DNA of 26,488 bases from an uncultured Gemmatimonadota bacterium (GTDB taxonomy: Bacteria; Gemmatimonadota; Gemmatimonadetes; Gemmatimonadales; GWC2-71-9): NCBI GenBank assembly GCA_946887295.1, contig CAMPKP010000031.1:1-26488 (forward strand), written 5' to 3'. Both the position numbers and the translations under genes were made by a program. The number at the start of each line of letters is the position of its first letter. The first letter of the stretch is position 1. This document shows, in pieces, positions 1 to 11,280 of this stretch. The notes beneath the pieces were generated by a model that saw nothing but the letters and a program-made list of their open reading frames with translations, made no database searches and had not been told where the DNA came from.

Positions 1-3000
1 CCGGAGACCTGGCCTACGTGATGTACACGTCGGGCTCGACCGGCCGGCCGAAGGGGGTGGCGATCCCGCACCGCGGCATCGTCCGCCTGGTCTGCGGCAC
101 CGACTACGTCCAGCTGACCCCGGCGGACACCGTGGCCCAGGTCTCCAACATCACGTTCGACGTCGCCACCTGGGAGATCTGGGGGGCGCTGCTCAACGGC
201 GCGTCCCTGGTGGTCATCCCCAGGGAAGTGGTGCTGTCTCCACCCGCTCTCGCCGCCGAAATCCGCGACCGGGGGATCACCGCCATCGACGTGACCACGG
301 CCCTCTTCAACCAGCTCGCTCGCGACGTCCCCGGCGTGTTCCAGCCGGTGCGGCAGGTACAGCTGGGCGGGGAGGCGGCCGATCCGGGCTGGGTGCGCGA
401 GATCCTGGCCGACAAACCGCCCGAGCGCCTGATCAACAGCTACGGACCTTGCGAGTGCACCACCACCGCGACCTGGCATGAGGTCCGCCGGCTCCCAGCC
501 GATGCTATCACCGTGCCCATCGGCCGCCCCATCGCGAACACCCGTGCATACGTGCTCGACCGCTATCTGGAACCGGTGCCGGTGGGGATTCCAGGAGAGC
601 TCCATCTCGGCGGACCGGGTCTGGCGCGCGGCTACTTCGATCGGCCGGGGCTCACCGCCGAGCGCTTCATTCCCGACCCCTTCGGCCCGGAGCTCGGGCA
701 CGAAACAGGCGGCCGGCTCTACCGGACCGGAGACCGGGTACGCTGGCGGGCAGACGGCGAGCTCGAGTTCCTCGGCCGGTTCGATGGACAGATCAAGCTG
801 CGCGGCCACCGGATCGAGCCCGGTGAGATCGAAGCCGCGCTCCGCGAGCACCCGGCGGTGCGCGCGGCGGTGGTGGTCGCCCGCGACGATGAGCCCGTCG
901 GAAAGCGACTGGTGGCCTACGTCGTGCCGAGCGGGGCTGCGCTCGGGAGTGACGACCTGCGCCGCTTCCTGCAGCAGCGGCTGCCCGACTTCATGGTGCC
1001 GTCGGTCTTCATGGTCCTGGACGCCCTCCCGCTCTCGCCCAACGGCAAGCTGGACCGCCGGGGATTGCCCGCCCCCAGTGACGCGAGACCGGAGCTGGAG
1101 CAGGCCTTCGTCGCCCCCCGCGACCCGATCGAGGAGGTGGTTGCCGGCATCTGGGCCACGGTGCTCGGCGTCGATCGGGTGGGCATCCAGGACGACTTCA
1201 GCGCCCTCGGCGGGCACTCGTTGCTGGCCACCCAGGGCATCTCGCGCCTTCTGGCGGCGCTCGACGTCGATCTGCCGCTGCGCACGATCTTCGAGACTCC
1301 GACTGTGGCCGGTCTCGCGGAGCTGGTGACTTCCGCGCGCGACGGTCGGGCGCTCCTGCCGGCTCCGGCGGCGCGCGCCGAGCCCGGGCGGCGGCGGCTG
1401 CCACGGACCGACCCCGGCGCATCGGGGATCCCGCGGCGCGTGGGGTCGGGCCCCGCGCCGCTGTCCTTCGCGCAGCAGCGGCTCTGGTTCCTGGAGCAGC
1501 TATACCCCGGCACGCCCCTTCACAACGTCTCCCGCCTGATTCGGCTGAGCGGGGCGCTCGACGTGGCGGTGTTGCAGCGAACGCTCGACGCCATCGTGGC
1601 GCGGCACGAGGCACTGCGCACCACCATCGTGACGTCGAACGCCACCGCCATGCAGGTCATCGCGCCCCCCTCGAGCGTGTCGATCGAGCTCACCGACCTC
1701 AGTGGCCTCGAGGCACCGGAGGGCGAGGCCGAGGCCCGCCGGCTGACCTCGGAGGAAACCCGGCGGCCGTTCGATCTCGCTCGCGGCCCGCTCTTCCGGC
1801 CACGCCTGCTGCGGCTGGGAGCCGAAGAGCACCTGCTGCTGCTGACGATGCATCACATCATCAGCGACGGCTGGTCGCACGGTGTGCTCTCCCGCGAGCT
1901 GACGGCCTTCTACGAGGCGTTCGTCACCGGTGTCCCCGCGTCGCTGCCCGAGCTGCCGATCCAGTACGCCGACTACGCGGTCTGGCAGCGGGAGCGGCTC
2001 CAGGGGGAGCGGCTGGAGCGCGAGCTGGGCTACTGGCGGACGCAGCTTCGGGGTGCCCCGGCGGCGCTCGAGCTGCCGACCGACTACCCCCGCCCGCCGG
2101 TGCAGAGCTCTCGTGGAGCGAAGCAGGCGATTTCACTTTCGGCGGGCGTCACCCAGGCGCTGCAGGGCTTGAGCCGTCGCGAGGGCGTCACGCTGTTCGC
2201 GACCGTGCTCGCGGCGTTCCAGACCCTGCTCGCCCGCTACAGCGGCCAGGACGACATCGTGGTCGGCGCGCCCATCGCGGGGCGCACCCGGACGGAGACC
2301 GAGGGGCTGATCGGCTTCTTCGTCAACACCCTGGCCCTGCGGACCGATCTCTCGGGTGACCCGACGTTCCGCGAGCTGCTTCGGCGGGTGCGCAAGGTGA
2401 CGCTGGGAGCCTACGACCATCCCGACATCCCGTTCGAGCAGCTGGTGGAGGAGCTCCAGCCGGAGCGCGACATGAGCCGGACGCCGATCTTCCAGGTGGC
2501 GCTGGCGATGCAGAACGTTCCTGCTCACACGCTGGAGTTGCGGGGCCTGGTGCTGCGTCCCGAGGCGACCGACAGCGGGACCGCGAAGTTCGACCTCACC
2601 CTGTTCGTCCACCAGCAGGGGGCCGGGCTGAGGCTGGTGCTGGAGTATTGCACCGATCTGTTCGAGGCGGGCTCTGCCGCCCGGTTGCTGGGTCATTTTC
2701 GGACCCTGCTCGACGCGGTCGTCGCCGATCCGGACCGCCGGCTCTCGCAGCTGCCGCTGCTCACCGAGCCGGAGCGGCACCAGCTCCTGGTCGAGTGGAA
2801 CGCCACGGCGACCGACTACCCGAGCGACGCCACCATCGGGGAGCTCTTCGGCGCGCAGGCCGCCGGAGCCCCGGACGCCATCGCCGTAGTCTCCGGGAGC
2901 GAGCGGCTCACCTATCGCGAGCTCGATGAGCGAGCCAACCGGCTGGCCAACTATCTCCGGTCGCGGGGAGTGTGCGCCGAGGCCCGCGTCGCCGTCTGCC

Positions 3001-4679
3001 TCGACCGCTCGGCCGACCTCGTGATCGCGGTGCTGGGGGTGCTGAAAGCCGGGGGGACCTACGTGCCGCTGGACCCTGGCGACCCCCCCGGGCGCCTCGG
3101 GCTCCTGCTCGGCGATGCCGGGGTCGGCGTCCTCCTCACCGAGAGGCGGCAGCGCGAACGGTTGCCGTCCAGCTCCCTCGCATACACCATCTGCCTGGAC
3201 GAGGAGCGCGACGCGATCGCCGGTGAATCGAGCGAGCCGCCCCGCGTAGCGCTCGCCGGGCGACTCGCCTGCGTGATGTACACGTCCGGCTCGACCGGGA
3301 CGCCCAAGGGGGTGGCGGTCCCCCACCGGGCGATCGTGCGGCTGGTGCGGGGCACGGACTATTTCCAGGGCGGCCCGACGGAGACGTTTCTCCAGCTCGC
3401 CCCGATGGCGTTCGATGCGTCGACCTTCGAGATCTGGGGGGCGTTGCTGACGGGGGCGCGGCTGGTCATCGCTCCCCCGGGCACACTCAGCCTCGAGGAG
3501 ATCGGGCGGACGGTTCGGGAGCATGGCGTCAGCACGCTGTGGCTGACCGCCGGACTCTTCCACCTGATGGTGGACCGGGGCCTGGCGGATCTGCGGGGCG
3601 TGCGGCAGCTGCTGGCCGGCGGAGACGTGCTCTCGGTGGCGGACGCGGAGCGGGTGCTGCGCGAGCTGCCCCAGTGCCGGCTGGTCAACGGCTACGGGCC
3701 GACCGAGAGCACCACGTTCGCCAGCTGTCATGCCGTGGCCGCCGGCGGACTGCGGGGCTCGGTGCCCATCGGCCGCCCGATCGCGAACACCCGGGCGTAC
3801 GTGCTCGACGGCAACCTGTCGCCGGTGCCGGCAGGGTTGCCGGGCGAGCTCTATCTCGGGGGTGCGGGGCTGGCGCGCGGCTACCTGGGCCGGCCCGGGC
3901 TGAGCGCGGAGCGGTTCGTGCCCGATCCGTTCGGCCCCGCGTACGGCGGGGAGTTCGGGGGCCGGCTCTACCGGACCGGCGATCGCGCGCGCTGGCGGAG
4001 TGACGGGACGCTGGAGTTCCTCGGGCGCCTGGATGACCAGGTCAAGCTCCGCGGCCACCGGATCGAGCCCGGCGAGATCGAGGCCGCGCTCCGGGAGCAC
4101 GCGGGAGTGCGCACCGCCGCCGTTGTCGCACGGGAAGACCCGGCCGGTGAGAAGCGGCTCATCGCCTACCTGGTGCCGAACGGGCGGGCGCCCGGCCCGG
4201 ACGAGCTGCGAGCGTTCCTGCGACAGCGGCTGCCCGAGTTCATGGTGCCCTCGGCATACGTGGCGGTCGAGGAGTTTCCGCTGTCGCCCAACGGCAAGGT
4301 GGATCGTCGGGCCCTGCCGGCGCCGCCGGACTCGAGGGCCGGGCTGAAGGCGGACTTCGTTCCTCCAGCCGGTCCGATCGAGGAGCTGCTCGCCACCATC
4401 TGGATGGCGGTGCTGCGGGTCGGCCGTGTCGGCATCCACGACAACTTCTTCGAGCTCGGCGGGCACTCGCTGCTCGCCACCCAGGTGATGTCCCGCATCG
4501 TCGCGACGCTCGGAGTCGAGCTGCCGCTGCGCGCCCTCTTCGAGGCGCCGACCGTGGCCGGCCTGGCGGCCCGGCTGGCCGCGGCGCAGCAGAGCGGAGC
4601 ACCCGCGGAGGCTCCGGCACTCGTACCGGTCGCCCGCCAGAATTACCGCATGTCCAACGACGGAGGGAGGCAGGAGTGA
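1..4679 (+). CDS. Nonribosomal peptide synthetase, 3' part (A-PCP-C-A-PCP), 5' end outside the window
   Basis: An elongation subunit of a peptide assembly line. The reading frame is open from nt 3 and enters inside adenylation motif A3 ([11 protein letters not shown]), so the start lies upstream. Domain order: A1 to about nt 1075 (A8 [14 protein letters not shown]10 NGKLDRR); PCP1 (GGHSLL, phosphopantetheine Ser at nt 1218-1220); C domain about 1458-2760 (QQRLWF, active site HHIISDG at 1851-1871, LCL-like); A2 about 2820-4330; PCP2 (Ser at 4467-4469). The A2 pocket reads DAFWLGGTFK, a valine-type code. The A1 pocket reads DVWDQGSTTK, which I cannot match, and its A5 motif is GPCEC instead of GPTES. 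No epimerase is seen. The protein ends in a linker of about 40 residues that includes [11 protein letters not shown], which resembles the linker that normally precedes a C domain. The stop overlaps the MbtH gene start by 4 bases. Family assignment is certain; substrates are inferred. Confidence 0.97.
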   Translation, partial: GDLAYVMYTSGSTGRPKGVAIPHRGIVRLVCGTDYVQLTPADTVAQVSNITFDVATWEIWGALLNGASLVVIPREVVLSPPALAAEIRDRGITAIDVTTALFNQLARDVPGVFQPVRQVQLGGEAADPGWVREILADKPPERLINSYGPCECTTTATWHEVRRLPADAITVPIGRPIANTRAYVLDRYLEPVPVGIPGELHLGGPGLARGYFDRPGLTAERFIPDPFGPELGHETGGRLYRTGDRVRWRADGELEFLGRFDGQIKLRGHRIEPGEIEAALREHPAVRAAVVVARDDEPVGKRLVAYVVPSGAALGSDDLRRFLQQRLPDFMVPSVFMVLDALPLSPNGKLDRRGLPAPSDARPELEQAFVAPRDPIEEVVAGIWATVLGVDRVGIQDDFSALGGHSLLATQGISRLLAALDVDLPLRTIFETPTVAGLAELVTSARDGRALLPAPAARAEPGRRRLPRTDPGASGIPRRVGSGPAPLSFAQQRLWFLEQLYPGTPLHNVSRLIRLSGALDVAVLQRTLDAIVARHEALRTTIVTSNATAMQVIAPPSSVSIELTDLSGLEAPEGEAEARRLTSEETRRPFDLARGPLFRPRLLRLGAEEHLLLLTMHHIISDGWSHGVLSRELTAFYEAFVTGVPASLPELPIQYADYAVWQRERLQGERLERELGYWRTQLRGAPAALELPTDYPRPPVQSSRGAKQAISLSAGVTQALQGLSRREGVTLFATVLAAFQTLLARYSGQDDIVVGAPIAGRTRTETEGLIGFFVNTLALRTDLSGDPTFRELLRRVRKVTLGAYDHPDIPFEQLVEELQPERDMSRTPIFQVALAMQNVPAHTLELRGLVLRPEATDSGTAKFDLTLFVHQQGAGLRLVLEYCTDLFEAGSAARLLGHFRTLLDAVVADPDRRLSQLPLLTEPERHQLLVEWNATATDYPSDATIGELFGAQAAGAPDAIAVVSGSERLTYRELDERANRLANYLRSRGVCAEARVAVCLDRSADLVIAVLGVLKAGGTYVPLDPGDPPGRLGLLLGDAGVGVLLTERRQRERLPSSSLAYTICLDEERDAIAGESSEPPRVALAGRLACVMYTSGSTGTPKGVAVPHRAIVRLVRGTDYFQGGPTETFLQLAPMAFDASTFEIWGALLTGARLVIAPPGTLSLEEIGRTVREHGVSTLWLTAGLFHLMVDRGLADLRGVRQLLAGGDVLSVADAERVLRELPQCRLVNGYGPTESTTFASCHAVAAGGLRGSVPIGRPIANTRAYVLDGNLSPVPAGLPGELYLGGAGLARGYLGRPGLSAERFVPDPFGPAYGGEFGGRLYRTGDRARWRSDGTLEFLGRLDDQVKLRGHRIEPGEIEAALREHAGVRTAAVVAREDPAGEKRLIAYLVPNGRAPGPDELRAFLRQRLPEFMVPSAYVAVEEFPLSPNGKVDRRALPAPPDSRAGLKADFVPPAGPIEELLATIWMAVLRVGRVGIHDNFFELGGHSLLATQVMSRIVATLGVELPLRALFEAPTVAGLAARLAAAQQSGAPAEAPALVPVARQNYRMSNDGGRQE

Positions 4680-4897
4680 CGGACCACGAGGACGACACCA
4701 CCATCTACAAGGTGGTCGTGAATCACGAGGAGCAGTACTCCATCTGGCCCGCGGACCGGGAGAACGCCCCCGGCTGGCGTGACGCCGGCACCAGCGGCAG
4801 CAAGGCGGAGTGCCTGGCCCACATCGAGCGGGTCTGGACCGACATGCGCCCCCTCAGCCTCAGGCTCCAGATGGATGGTGCCGACCGGAAGGCATGA
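4676..4897 (+). CDS. MbtH-like NRPS accessory protein
   Basis: A 73-residue MbtH-family protein, the chaperone or activator that binds adenylation domains. It shows the family signature: [10 protein letters not shown] near residues 16-25, GWRDAG, G.K.ECL, and VWTDMRP near 54-60. These include the invariant Trp residues. The GTG start at 4676 overlaps the upstream NRPS stop (GTGA) and lies just behind a purine-rich site (GGAGGGAGGCAGGA). Its own stop overlaps the ATG of the next NRPS (ATGA). This arrangement implies translational coupling and a fixed ratio of the three proteins. The position between two synthetase subunits is less usual than the start of the operon, but the family assignment is clear. 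Confidence 0.96.
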   Translation: MTDHEDDTTIYKVVVNHEEQYSIWPADRENAPGWRDAGTSGSKAECLAHIERVWTDMRPLSLRLQMDGADRKA

Positions 4898-7800
4898 GCG
4901 ACGAGCGGTTCGTCTTCCCTGCCTCCTTCGCCCAGCGGCGGCTCTGGTTCGTCAGCCAGCTCGAGCCGGAGAGCGGCCTTTACAACGTGCCGATGACTCT
5001 CGCGCTGAGCGGGGGCCTCGATGTCTCCGCGCTGCGGTGCGCTCTGGCGGCCATCGTCGGCCGGCACGAGGCTCTCCGCACTACGTTCGCCCTGGCGGAT
5101 GGAGAGCCGGTGCAGATCGTGGGGCCGGGCCCGAATCTCGACCTGCCGGTGCAGGACGTGACCGCCATGGCCGAGGCGGAGCTTCAGCAATTCATCGGGG
5201 AGGAGGCGGACCGGCCCTTCGACCTCGAGCGCGGGCCGCTGGCTCGTGCGGTGCTGCTCCGGCGCGGAGCAGACGAGCACCTGTTGCTGCTGGCCTTCCA
5301 CCACATCGTCTTCGACGGCTGGTCGACCGGCGTGCTCTCCCATGAGCTGGGTGAGTTCTACGGCGCGTTCGCCTCCGGCTCGACTCCCCACCTGCCGGCC
5401 TTGCCGGTGCAGTACGGGGACTATGCCGTCTGGCAGCGGGACTGGCTCAAGGGCGAAGCGCTGGAGCGGCAGCTGGCCTACTGGCGCGAGCGCCTCGCGA
5501 GTCCTTCGCCCTCTCTGGAGCTCCCCGCGGACCGACCCCGCCCGCGGACCCGCACCCACCGCGGCGCCACCGAGGTGCTGGAGCTCGCTCCGGGCATCCT
5601 CGAGGGCCTGACCGCATTGAGCCGCCAGGAAGGCACTACGCTGTTCATGACGCTGCTGGCGGCGTTTCAGACGCTGCTGGCCCGCTCCGGCGGTGTGGCC
5701 GACGTGACCGTGGGCTCCCCCATCGCCAATCGCACCCGCAAGGAGCTCGAGCACCTCATCGGCTTCTTCGTGAACACGCTCACGCTGAGGACCGATCTCT
5801 CGGGCGATCCCTCCTTCCGCGAGCTGCTGGGCCGGACGCGCGAGGTGGCGCTCGGCGCCTATGCTCACCAGGACGTCCCCTTCGAGAAGCTGGTGGAGGA
5901 GCTTCGGCCAGAGCGCGCCGGCGACCGCAATCCGTACTTCAAGGTGATGTTCGCCCTGCAGAATGCACCGCGGGCACCGCTGAGCCTGCCCGGTCTGACG
6001 GTGCGGAGCCTCCCGGGTCGGACGACCACGTCCAAGTTCGATCTTACCCTCGCTGTGCGGGAGAAATCCGGCGGCCTGCGGGCGGGCATGGAATACAGCC
6101 TCGATCTGTTCGAGCCCGGCACCATCCGGCGGATGCTGGGCCACCTCGGAGTGCTGCTCGCGGAAGTGGTTGCCGACCCTGATCGGCGGCTGTCCTCGAT
6201 CCCGCTGCTCTCCCGCGAGGCGCGCAGCCAGGTGCTGGTGGAATGGAACCGGACGGATCGGGAGTATCCGCGCGACCGCGGCGTGCACGAGCTGTTCGAG
6301 GCCCGGGCGGCCGAGTGTCCCGACGCGACCGCCGTAGAGGCGGCAGGTGAGCGGGTCACCTATCGCGAGCTGAACGTCCGGGCCAACCGGCTGGCGCGGC
6401 ACCTTCGCCGTCGGGGCGCGGGGCCGGACGCGCGGATCGGGGTGGCGCTGGAGCGGTCCTCCGACCTCATAATGACGCTGCTCGCGGTGCTCAAGGCGGG
6501 CGCGGCGTACGTGCCGCTGGATCCGAGCTACCCGTCGGAGCGGCTGGCGTTGATGCTCGACGACTCGCGTGTGAGCGCGCTGGTGACCATGGGCGCGGGC
6601 CTGCCCGGCGTCCCGGCCGGCGTGGCGACGGTGAGGCTGGACCTCGACCGTGACGCCATCGCACAGGAGAGCGGTGACGACCTCGGCCTGGAGAGCCGGC
6701 CGGAGCAGCTCGCCTATGTGATGTACACCTCGGGATCGACGGGTCGCCCCAAGGGGATCGCCATTCCGCACCGGGCCATCGTTCGTCTGGTGTGGAACGC
6801 GGAGTACGTCCAGCTCACCCCTCAGGACCGGGTCGCCCAGATCTCCAACGCGTCGTTCGATGCCGCGACGTTCGAGATCTGGGGCGCGCTGCTCCAGGGC
6901 TCTCGCCTGGTGATCATCCCGCGGGACGTGGTGCTGTCTCCCCGCGACCTCGCGGCCGAGATCCGCGACCGCGGCATCACTGCGGCGTTCATGACCACGG
7001 CCCTGTTCAACCAGCTGGTGGGCGAGCTGCCCTCCGTGCTCGGGTCGGTGCGTCACGTCCTCTTCGGCGGAGAGGCGGCCGATCCCGGGCGGGTGAGGCG
7101 GTGCCTCGCCGAAGGCCCGCCCGAGCGACTGATCCACGTCTACGGACCGACCGAGTCCACCACGTTCGCCACCTGGCATCAGGTGCGGGAAGTCGCCGAA
7201 GACGATGTCACCGTTCCCATCGGCGTGCCGATCGGCAATACCCGCGCCTACGTGCTGGATCGTCACATGGAGCCCGTCCCGCTGGGCGTTCCGGGGGAGC
7301 TCTATCTCGGCGGGCCCGGGCTGGCGCACGGGTATGTGGGCCGGCCGGCGCTCACCGCCGAGCGCTTCGTGCCCGACCCTCACGGCTCCGAGCCGGGCGG
7401 CCGGCTCTACCGCACCGGTGACCTGGCTCGCCGGCGGGCGGATGGTGCGCTGGAGTTCATGGGGCGGCTGGACGCGCAGGTCAAGCTTCGGGGATTCCGC
7501 ATCGAGCCTGGAGAGATCGAGGCCGCGCTGACGCAGCACTCGGCGGTGCGCGAGTGCGCCGTGGTTCTCCGTGACGACTTGCCGAGTGGCCGGGGACTGG
7601 TAGCCTATCTGACGCGCGGGCAGCCCGAGTCCAGCGAAGCGAGGCCGGTTCCCGCCGCCGAGTCGCCGCTGGACCATCTCTCGGCGTGGCAGGCCGTGCG
7701 CGAGGAGCTGCCGATGCGCTCGTCCACCGGGCAGCCGATTCCGGAGGAGGAAGTGCGCGACCGGGCGGACCGGACCGCGGAGCGGCTGCTGCGGCTCGGG

Positions 7801-10095
7801 CCGCGTCGTGTCCTCGAGATCGGCTGCGGTACCGGGATGCTCCTCGAGCGAGTCGCTCCCCACTGCATCCGGTACGTGGCGACCGAGCACTCCGCGGCGC
7901 TGCTGGGCAAGGCGCAAAGCCGGGTCGGTGCGGCCGGCCTGGACAGCCGCGTAACGCTGCTCCAGCGGGACCTCGGGGACGTGACCGGGATCGAGAGCCA
8001 GAGTGTCGATATCGTCATCCTCGACTCCGTTGCCGGGTATTTCCCGACCATCGAGCATGTGGCCGGCCTGCTGGAGCGGATCACCCGGCTTCTGGCCCCC
8101 GGCGCCACCGTCTTCGTCGGCGGGGTGCGCAACCTGGAGCTGCTTGGCGCCTTCCATGCGTGGCAGGAGCTCCATCGCGCTCCGGCGACGATGCCGGCGG
8201 CGGAGCTGCGGCAGCGCGTTCGGAGCAGGGTGGCGGCCGAGTGCGAGCTGTGGATCGGCCCCGGCTTCTTCACCGCGCTGCCGCAACGCCTCTACCAGGT
8301 TCGACGAGTCGAAGTGATGCCAAGGCGCGGCCGCGGTGAGAGCGATCGGAATCCTTTCGAGTACGACGTTCTGCTGCACGCCGGCGATCCGGTCGCAACA
8401 CCCGAGCGAGCGCCGGCCTGGAGTGACTGGGAGGACGAGGAGTGGAGTGTCGACCGCCTCCGCCGAGCTCTGGAAGGAGAGCGGCCCGGGGTGTTGGCGC
8501 TCGGCCGCGTCCCGCACCCGCGCGCCGCGGCGCATGCCTGGACCGCGGCGGCGCTCGAGGCGGCGGATGCCTCGCTGACTGCCGGCGAGCTCGCCCAGAG
8601 TGGATCGATGATGCGAGAGCGTGGCGCGGACCCCGAGGCGTTCTGGGCACTCGGCGAGGCGCTTGGCTACCGGGTGGATATCAGCTGGGCAAGATGCGAC
8701 GCCGAGGGCCGGTACGATGCCCTGTTCCGCAGGTCCGGTGGATCACGGCATTCCGACATCGCCTGGCCGTCGGAGCATCGAGCTTCGCCGAGGTCGTGGG
8801 CCGACTACGGCAACCAGCCCGCGATGAAGACAGCGTCGGACCGCCTGATCCCGGCGCTGCGGGCTCATCTGCGCGAGCGACTGCCCGAGTTCATGGTCCC
8901 ATCGGCATTCGTGGTGCTCGATGCGCTTCCGTCCACACCCAATGGCAAGGTCGATCGCCGCGCGCTGCCGCCTCCTTCCGGCCTCGCGGCGGCGTCGCAC
9001 GCGGCGTTCGAGCCACCCCGCACGCCGGTCGAGAAGACCCTCGCCGGAATCTGGAGAGAGCTGCTGGGGGTCGAGGCGGTGGGACTGGAGGATGATTTCT
9101 TCGAGCTCGGCGGACACTCGCTGCTCGCGGTCAAGCTGTTCGCGGAGATCGAGCGGACCTTCGCCCGGAAGCTGCCCCTGTCGACCCTGTTTCAGGCAAC
9201 GACGCTTGGGCGGCTGGCCGACGTGCTCGCCAGGTCCTCGCCAGAGACCCCCGCTTCGGCTCTGGCCGTGCTGCAACCTCGGGGGTCACGGCCGCCGCTG
9301 TTCCTCGTCCATGGGGTCTACGGGGACGTGCTGGAGTACCGCGACCTGGTGAGCCGTCTGGATCCCGACCAGCCGGTGTACGGCATCGAGGCTCCCCACG
9401 GCGACGGTGAGGCGGTGCTCAGGACGATCGAGCAGCTGGCATCGGGGTACCTCCAGGAGCTGCGGCGGCAGCAGCCTGCGGGTCCCTACTTCCTGTGCGG
9501 CTATTGCTGGGCCGGTGCCCTGACCTTCGAGATGGCCAGGCAGCTCCACGAGGCGGGTGAGGACGTCGCTCTGGTCGCGCTCATCGACGCCGCCTGCCCG
9601 GGGAGCCTGCGTCCCCTCACGCTGGCGCTCAGGGCCGCACGCCGTGGCCGGAGCATCTGGGCTCGTGTCGGCCGCAACCTTCGTCGTCTCCCGGATCTGC
9701 ACCCGAAGGCGCTGCCGCTCTTCCTCTGGGAGCGGGCGGTGAATCTTGGCACCGAGCTGCTTGGAACGCTTGCGTACACCTGGTCGGTCCGGCTGCGAAA
9801 GCCGTTGCTCCCGGCATTCGGGCGTCGTCGCCAGGCGCTTCTGTATGCGGCCAAGTGCTACCGGCCGCCGGTGTATCCAGGTCGGGTCACCCTGCTGCGG
9901 GCTCGAACCTCCAGTCCGGCCACGGCCGGAAGCGCCATGTGGGGCTGGGATCGGGTGGCGGCGGGCGGGGTGGAGCTCCACGAGGTCCCCGGGGAGCACC
10001 ACGAGCTGCTGAAGGAGCCCAGGGTCGCCGGACTCGCCGCGACGCTTCAGGCATGCCTCGACCACGCCGCCGGAGACCGGCTGGAAGTACGCTGA
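4894..10095 (+). CDS. Terminal NRPS: C-A(with embedded methyltransferase)-PCP-TE
   Basis: A protein of 1733 residues that adds, methylates and releases the last residue. I chose ATG 4894 because it overlaps the MbtH stop and puts the C-domain motif SFAQRRLWF at residue 10. C domain about 10-440 (HHIVFDG from residue 136). A domain from about 457, with A3 [11 protein letters not shown] near 611 and pocket DAFFLGVTFK, an Ile/Val-like code. A methyltransferase of about 415 residues is inserted between A8 and A9, with SAM motif VLEIGCGTG at 973-981 and DSVAGYFP at 1044. The place and length fit NRPS N-methyltransferases. A9/A10 follow ([15 protein letters not shown]), then PCP (GGHSL, Ser1409). 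The thioesterase begins near 1465. Its nucleophile motif is GYCWAG with Cys1538 where Ser is usual. The likely Asp is in LIDAACPG and the His in [10 protein letters not shown]. Product tail inferred: Val-N-Me-Ile. Confidence 0.97.
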   Translation: MSDERFVFPASFAQRRLWFVSQLEPESGLYNVPMTLALSGGLDVSALRCALAAIVGRHEALRTTFALADGEPVQIVGPGPNLDLPVQDVTAMAEAELQQFIGEEADRPFDLERGPLARAVLLRRGADEHLLLLAFHHIVFDGWSTGVLSHELGEFYGAFASGSTPHLPALPVQYGDYAVWQRDWLKGEALERQLAYWRERLASPSPSLELPADRPRPRTRTHRGATEVLELAPGILEGLTALSRQEGTTLFMTLLAAFQTLLARSGGVADVTVGSPIANRTRKELEHLIGFFVNTLTLRTDLSGDPSFRELLGRTREVALGAYAHQDVPFEKLVEELRPERAGDRNPYFKVMFALQNAPRAPLSLPGLTVRSLPGRTTTSKFDLTLAVREKSGGLRAGMEYSLDLFEPGTIRRMLGHLGVLLAEVVADPDRRLSSIPLLSREARSQVLVEWNRTDREYPRDRGVHELFEARAAECPDATAVEAAGERVTYRELNVRANRLARHLRRRGAGPDARIGVALERSSDLIMTLLAVLKAGAAYVPLDPSYPSERLALMLDDSRVSALVTMGAGLPGVPAGVATVRLDLDRDAIAQESGDDLGLESRPEQLAYVMYTSGSTGRPKGIAIPHRAIVRLVWNAEYVQLTPQDRVAQISNASFDAATFEIWGALLQGSRLVIIPRDVVLSPRDLAAEIRDRGITAAFMTTALFNQLVGELPSVLGSVRHVLFGGEAADPGRVRRCLAEGPPERLIHVYGPTESTTFATWHQVREVAEDDVTVPIGVPIGNTRAYVLDRHMEPVPLGVPGELYLGGPGLAHGYVGRPALTAERFVPDPHGSEPGGRLYRTGDLARRRADGALEFMGRLDAQVKLRGFRIEPGEIEAALTQHSAVRECAVVLRDDLPSGRGLVAYLTRGQPESSEARPVPAAESPLDHLSAWQAVREELPMRSSTGQPIPEEEVRDRADRTAERLLRLGPRRVLEIGCGTGMLLERVAPHCIRYVATEHSAALLGKAQSRVGAAGLDSRVTLLQRDLGDVTGIESQSVDIVILDSVAGYFPTIEHVAGLLERITRLLAPGATVFVGGVRNLELLGAFHAWQELHRAPATMPAAELRQRVRSRVAAECELWIGPGFFTALPQRLYQVRRVEVMPRRGRGESDRNPFEYDVLLHAGDPVATPERAPAWSDWEDEEWSVDRLRRALEGERPGVLALGRVPHPRAAAHAWTAAALEAADASLTAGELAQSGSMMRERGADPEAFWALGEALGYRVDISWARCDAEGRYDALFRRSGGSRHSDIAWPSEHRASPRSWADYGNQPAMKTASDRLIPALRAHLRERLPEFMVPSAFVVLDALPSTPNGKVDRRALPPPSGLAAASHAAFEPPRTPVEKTLAGIWRELLGVEAVGLEDDFFELGGHSLLAVKLFAEIERTFARKLPLSTLFQATTLGRLADVLARSSPETPASALAVLQPRGSRPPLFLVHGVYGDVLEYRDLVSRLDPDQPVYGIEAPHGDGEAVLRTIEQLASGYLQELRRQQPAGPYFLCGYCWAGALTFEMARQLHEAGEDVALVALIDAACPGSLRPLTLALRAARRGRSIWARVGRNLRRLPDLHPKALPLFLWERAVNLGTELLGTLAYTWSVRLRKPLLPAFGRRRQALLYAAKCYRPPVYPGRVTLLRARTSSPATAGSAMWGWDRVAAGGVELHEVPGEHHELLKEPRVAGLAATLQACLDHAAGDRLEVR

Positions 10096-10102
10096 GGCGG
10101 TC

Positions 10103-10798
10103 GTGACGGCGACCGCGACCGTAGTTCTCTGGCGCGTGCACCTGAGTCAGGTGGCGGTGCAGCCCGGTCTGGCCGATTGCCTCGACGCAGATGAACGGGC
10201 TCGGGCCGTACGGTTTCACTTCCACCGCGACTCGTCTCGCTTCGTGGCCTATCGCGGCGCGCTCCGTCACATCCTGGGCCACTACCTGCGCCAACCCCCG
10301 GAAGCCGTGCGCCTGGGATATGCCTCCGCCGGAAAACCCTTTCTTCTCGATTTTCCCGAACTCCAGTTCAATCTCTCCCACGCCGGGGACCTGCTCCTCG
10401 TCGGGGTCTCGCGTGGCGGGCGGCTCGGCGTGGACATCGAGCGGATCCCTCCTGACTCCGTAGTGGACGAGACCAGCGGTCTCGTGCTGTCCGCCCCGGA
10501 GCGGGATCTGATGCGACGGCTGACCGGACAGGCGAGGCGTGCGCGGTTCGGCGCGATCTGGACTCGGAAAGAGGCCTACATCAAGGGCGATGGACGGGGC
10601 ATGGGACTCGAGCTCGATCTGATCGACGTCGCTACTTCGCCCGACCGGGTCCTGGTGCGAGAGCAGGGCTCGGATCGTTGGGCCACCTGCTCGACGTGGA
10701 CGCTCCGATCTCTCGAGATCGATCCAGGCTACTCGGCCGCCATCGCCGTGGAGGAAGCGGACTGGCGCCTCGAGCGGCTCGAGTGGCCGGGGCCCTGA
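10103..10798 (+). CDS. Sfp-type 4'-phosphopantetheinyl transferase
   Basis: A 231-residue enzyme that moves phosphopantetheine from CoA to the conserved Ser of carrier domains, here most likely the three PCPs encoded upstream. Family motifs are in order: GKPFLLDFPELQFNLSHAGD (P1/P2 region), the Mg-binding GVDIER near residues 112-117, and WTRKEAYIKGDGRGMG (P3, WxxKEA) near 153-168. Length matches Sfp/AcpT-type enzymes. The GTG start lies 7 bases after the NRPS stop, so it is probably the last gene of the operon. A dedicated PPTase makes the cluster self-sufficient for carrier activation. The next gene is convergent. Confidence 0.95.
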   Translation: MTATATVVLWRVHLSQVAVQPGLADCLDADERARAVRFHFHRDSSRFVAYRGALRHILGHYLRQPPEAVRLGYASAGKPFLLDFPELQFNLSHAGDLLLVGVSRGGRLGVDIERIPPDSVVDETSGLVLSAPERDLMRRLTGQARRARFGAIWTRKEAYIKGDGRGMGLELDLIDVATSPDRVLVREQGSDRWATCSTWTLRSLEIDPGYSAAIAVEEADWRLERLEWPGP

Positions 10799-10804
10799 GA
10801 CCGG

Positions 10805-10832
10805 TGGGCTGATGGTGCCGCGGCTCAGCCCA
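10805..10832. terminator. Inverted repeat between convergent genes, possible two-way terminator
   Basis: A perfect 8-bp inverted repeat (TGGGCTGA / TCAGCCCA) with a 12-base spacer sits between the PPTase stop and the stop of the opposing gene, and overlaps the latter. There is no clear T-run on either side, so intrinsic termination is plausible but unproven. Confidence 0.4.
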
Positions 10833-11280
10833 GTGGCTGCAGGTCCGGCTCGACCCAGCCGAACCTCGCGTCGGCCGACATCAACCGGTCCCTGCTGTAG
10901 TGCCGCAGCGGCAGGTCCCTGGCTCCGTACCGCGCCAGCAGGCGGTCTACCCGCTGGGCCCAGTCGCCTCCCAGTCCTTCCCCTTCGGCCGCGACATGGT
11001 CGCAGATCACTCTCATATAGAAGCGGGTGATCGTCTCGTGGTAGCCGCCGGTCGGGGTGGTGCGCACCCCGTGCGCCGCGTTGAACCGCTGGATTCCCTC
11101 GCGCATGGCGGCCAGCGCCTCTTCGTAGGGCATCCTCGACGCGTACCAGAGGGCCACCGCCAGGTGCGCCTCGTGGGTCCACGCCGCCTTCGGCAGCGTA
11201 CACGCCTCGAACTCCTCCACCAGCCGAACCAGGTCGGCGGCGTGTCTGAGCGGCGGAGCATTCGCGGCGGGCGACGTCAC
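10825..11280 (-). CDS. Small conserved hypothetical protein (WTHEAHL motif), operon with EamA exporter
   Basis: A protein of 151 residues, starting at a GTG that overlaps the stop of the upstream EamA gene by 4 bases (GTGA). It appears soluble and mostly helical. Notable stretches are ACTLPKAAWTHEAHLAVALW near residues 26-45, FNAAHGVRTTPTGGYHETIT near 67-86, and a charged C-terminal third (RYGARDLPLRHYSRDRL). I have the impression of a widespread uncharacterised family with a WTHEAHL...YHET pattern, in which the His and Glu residues could bind a metal. I cannot name a function. Translational coupling places it in the same regulon as the Lrp-type regulator and the exporter. Confidence 0.82.
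   Translation of the reverse strand: MTSPAANAPPLRHAADLVRLVEEFEACTLPKAAWTHEAHLAVALWYASRMPYEEALAAMREGIQRFNAAHGVRTTPTGGYHETITRFYMRVICDHVAAEGEGLGGDWAQRVDRLLARYGARDLPLRHYSRDRLMSADARFGWVEPDLQPLG

Noticed and set aside
4723..8535. A 1270-codon open frame on the - strand opposite the NRPS genes
   Set aside because: It lies antisense to clear MbtH and NRPS domains, has low-complexity Arg/Gly/His-rich composition and no motif; it is a frame shadow of GC-rich codons. The 777-codon frame at 2133-4466 is rejected for the same reason.
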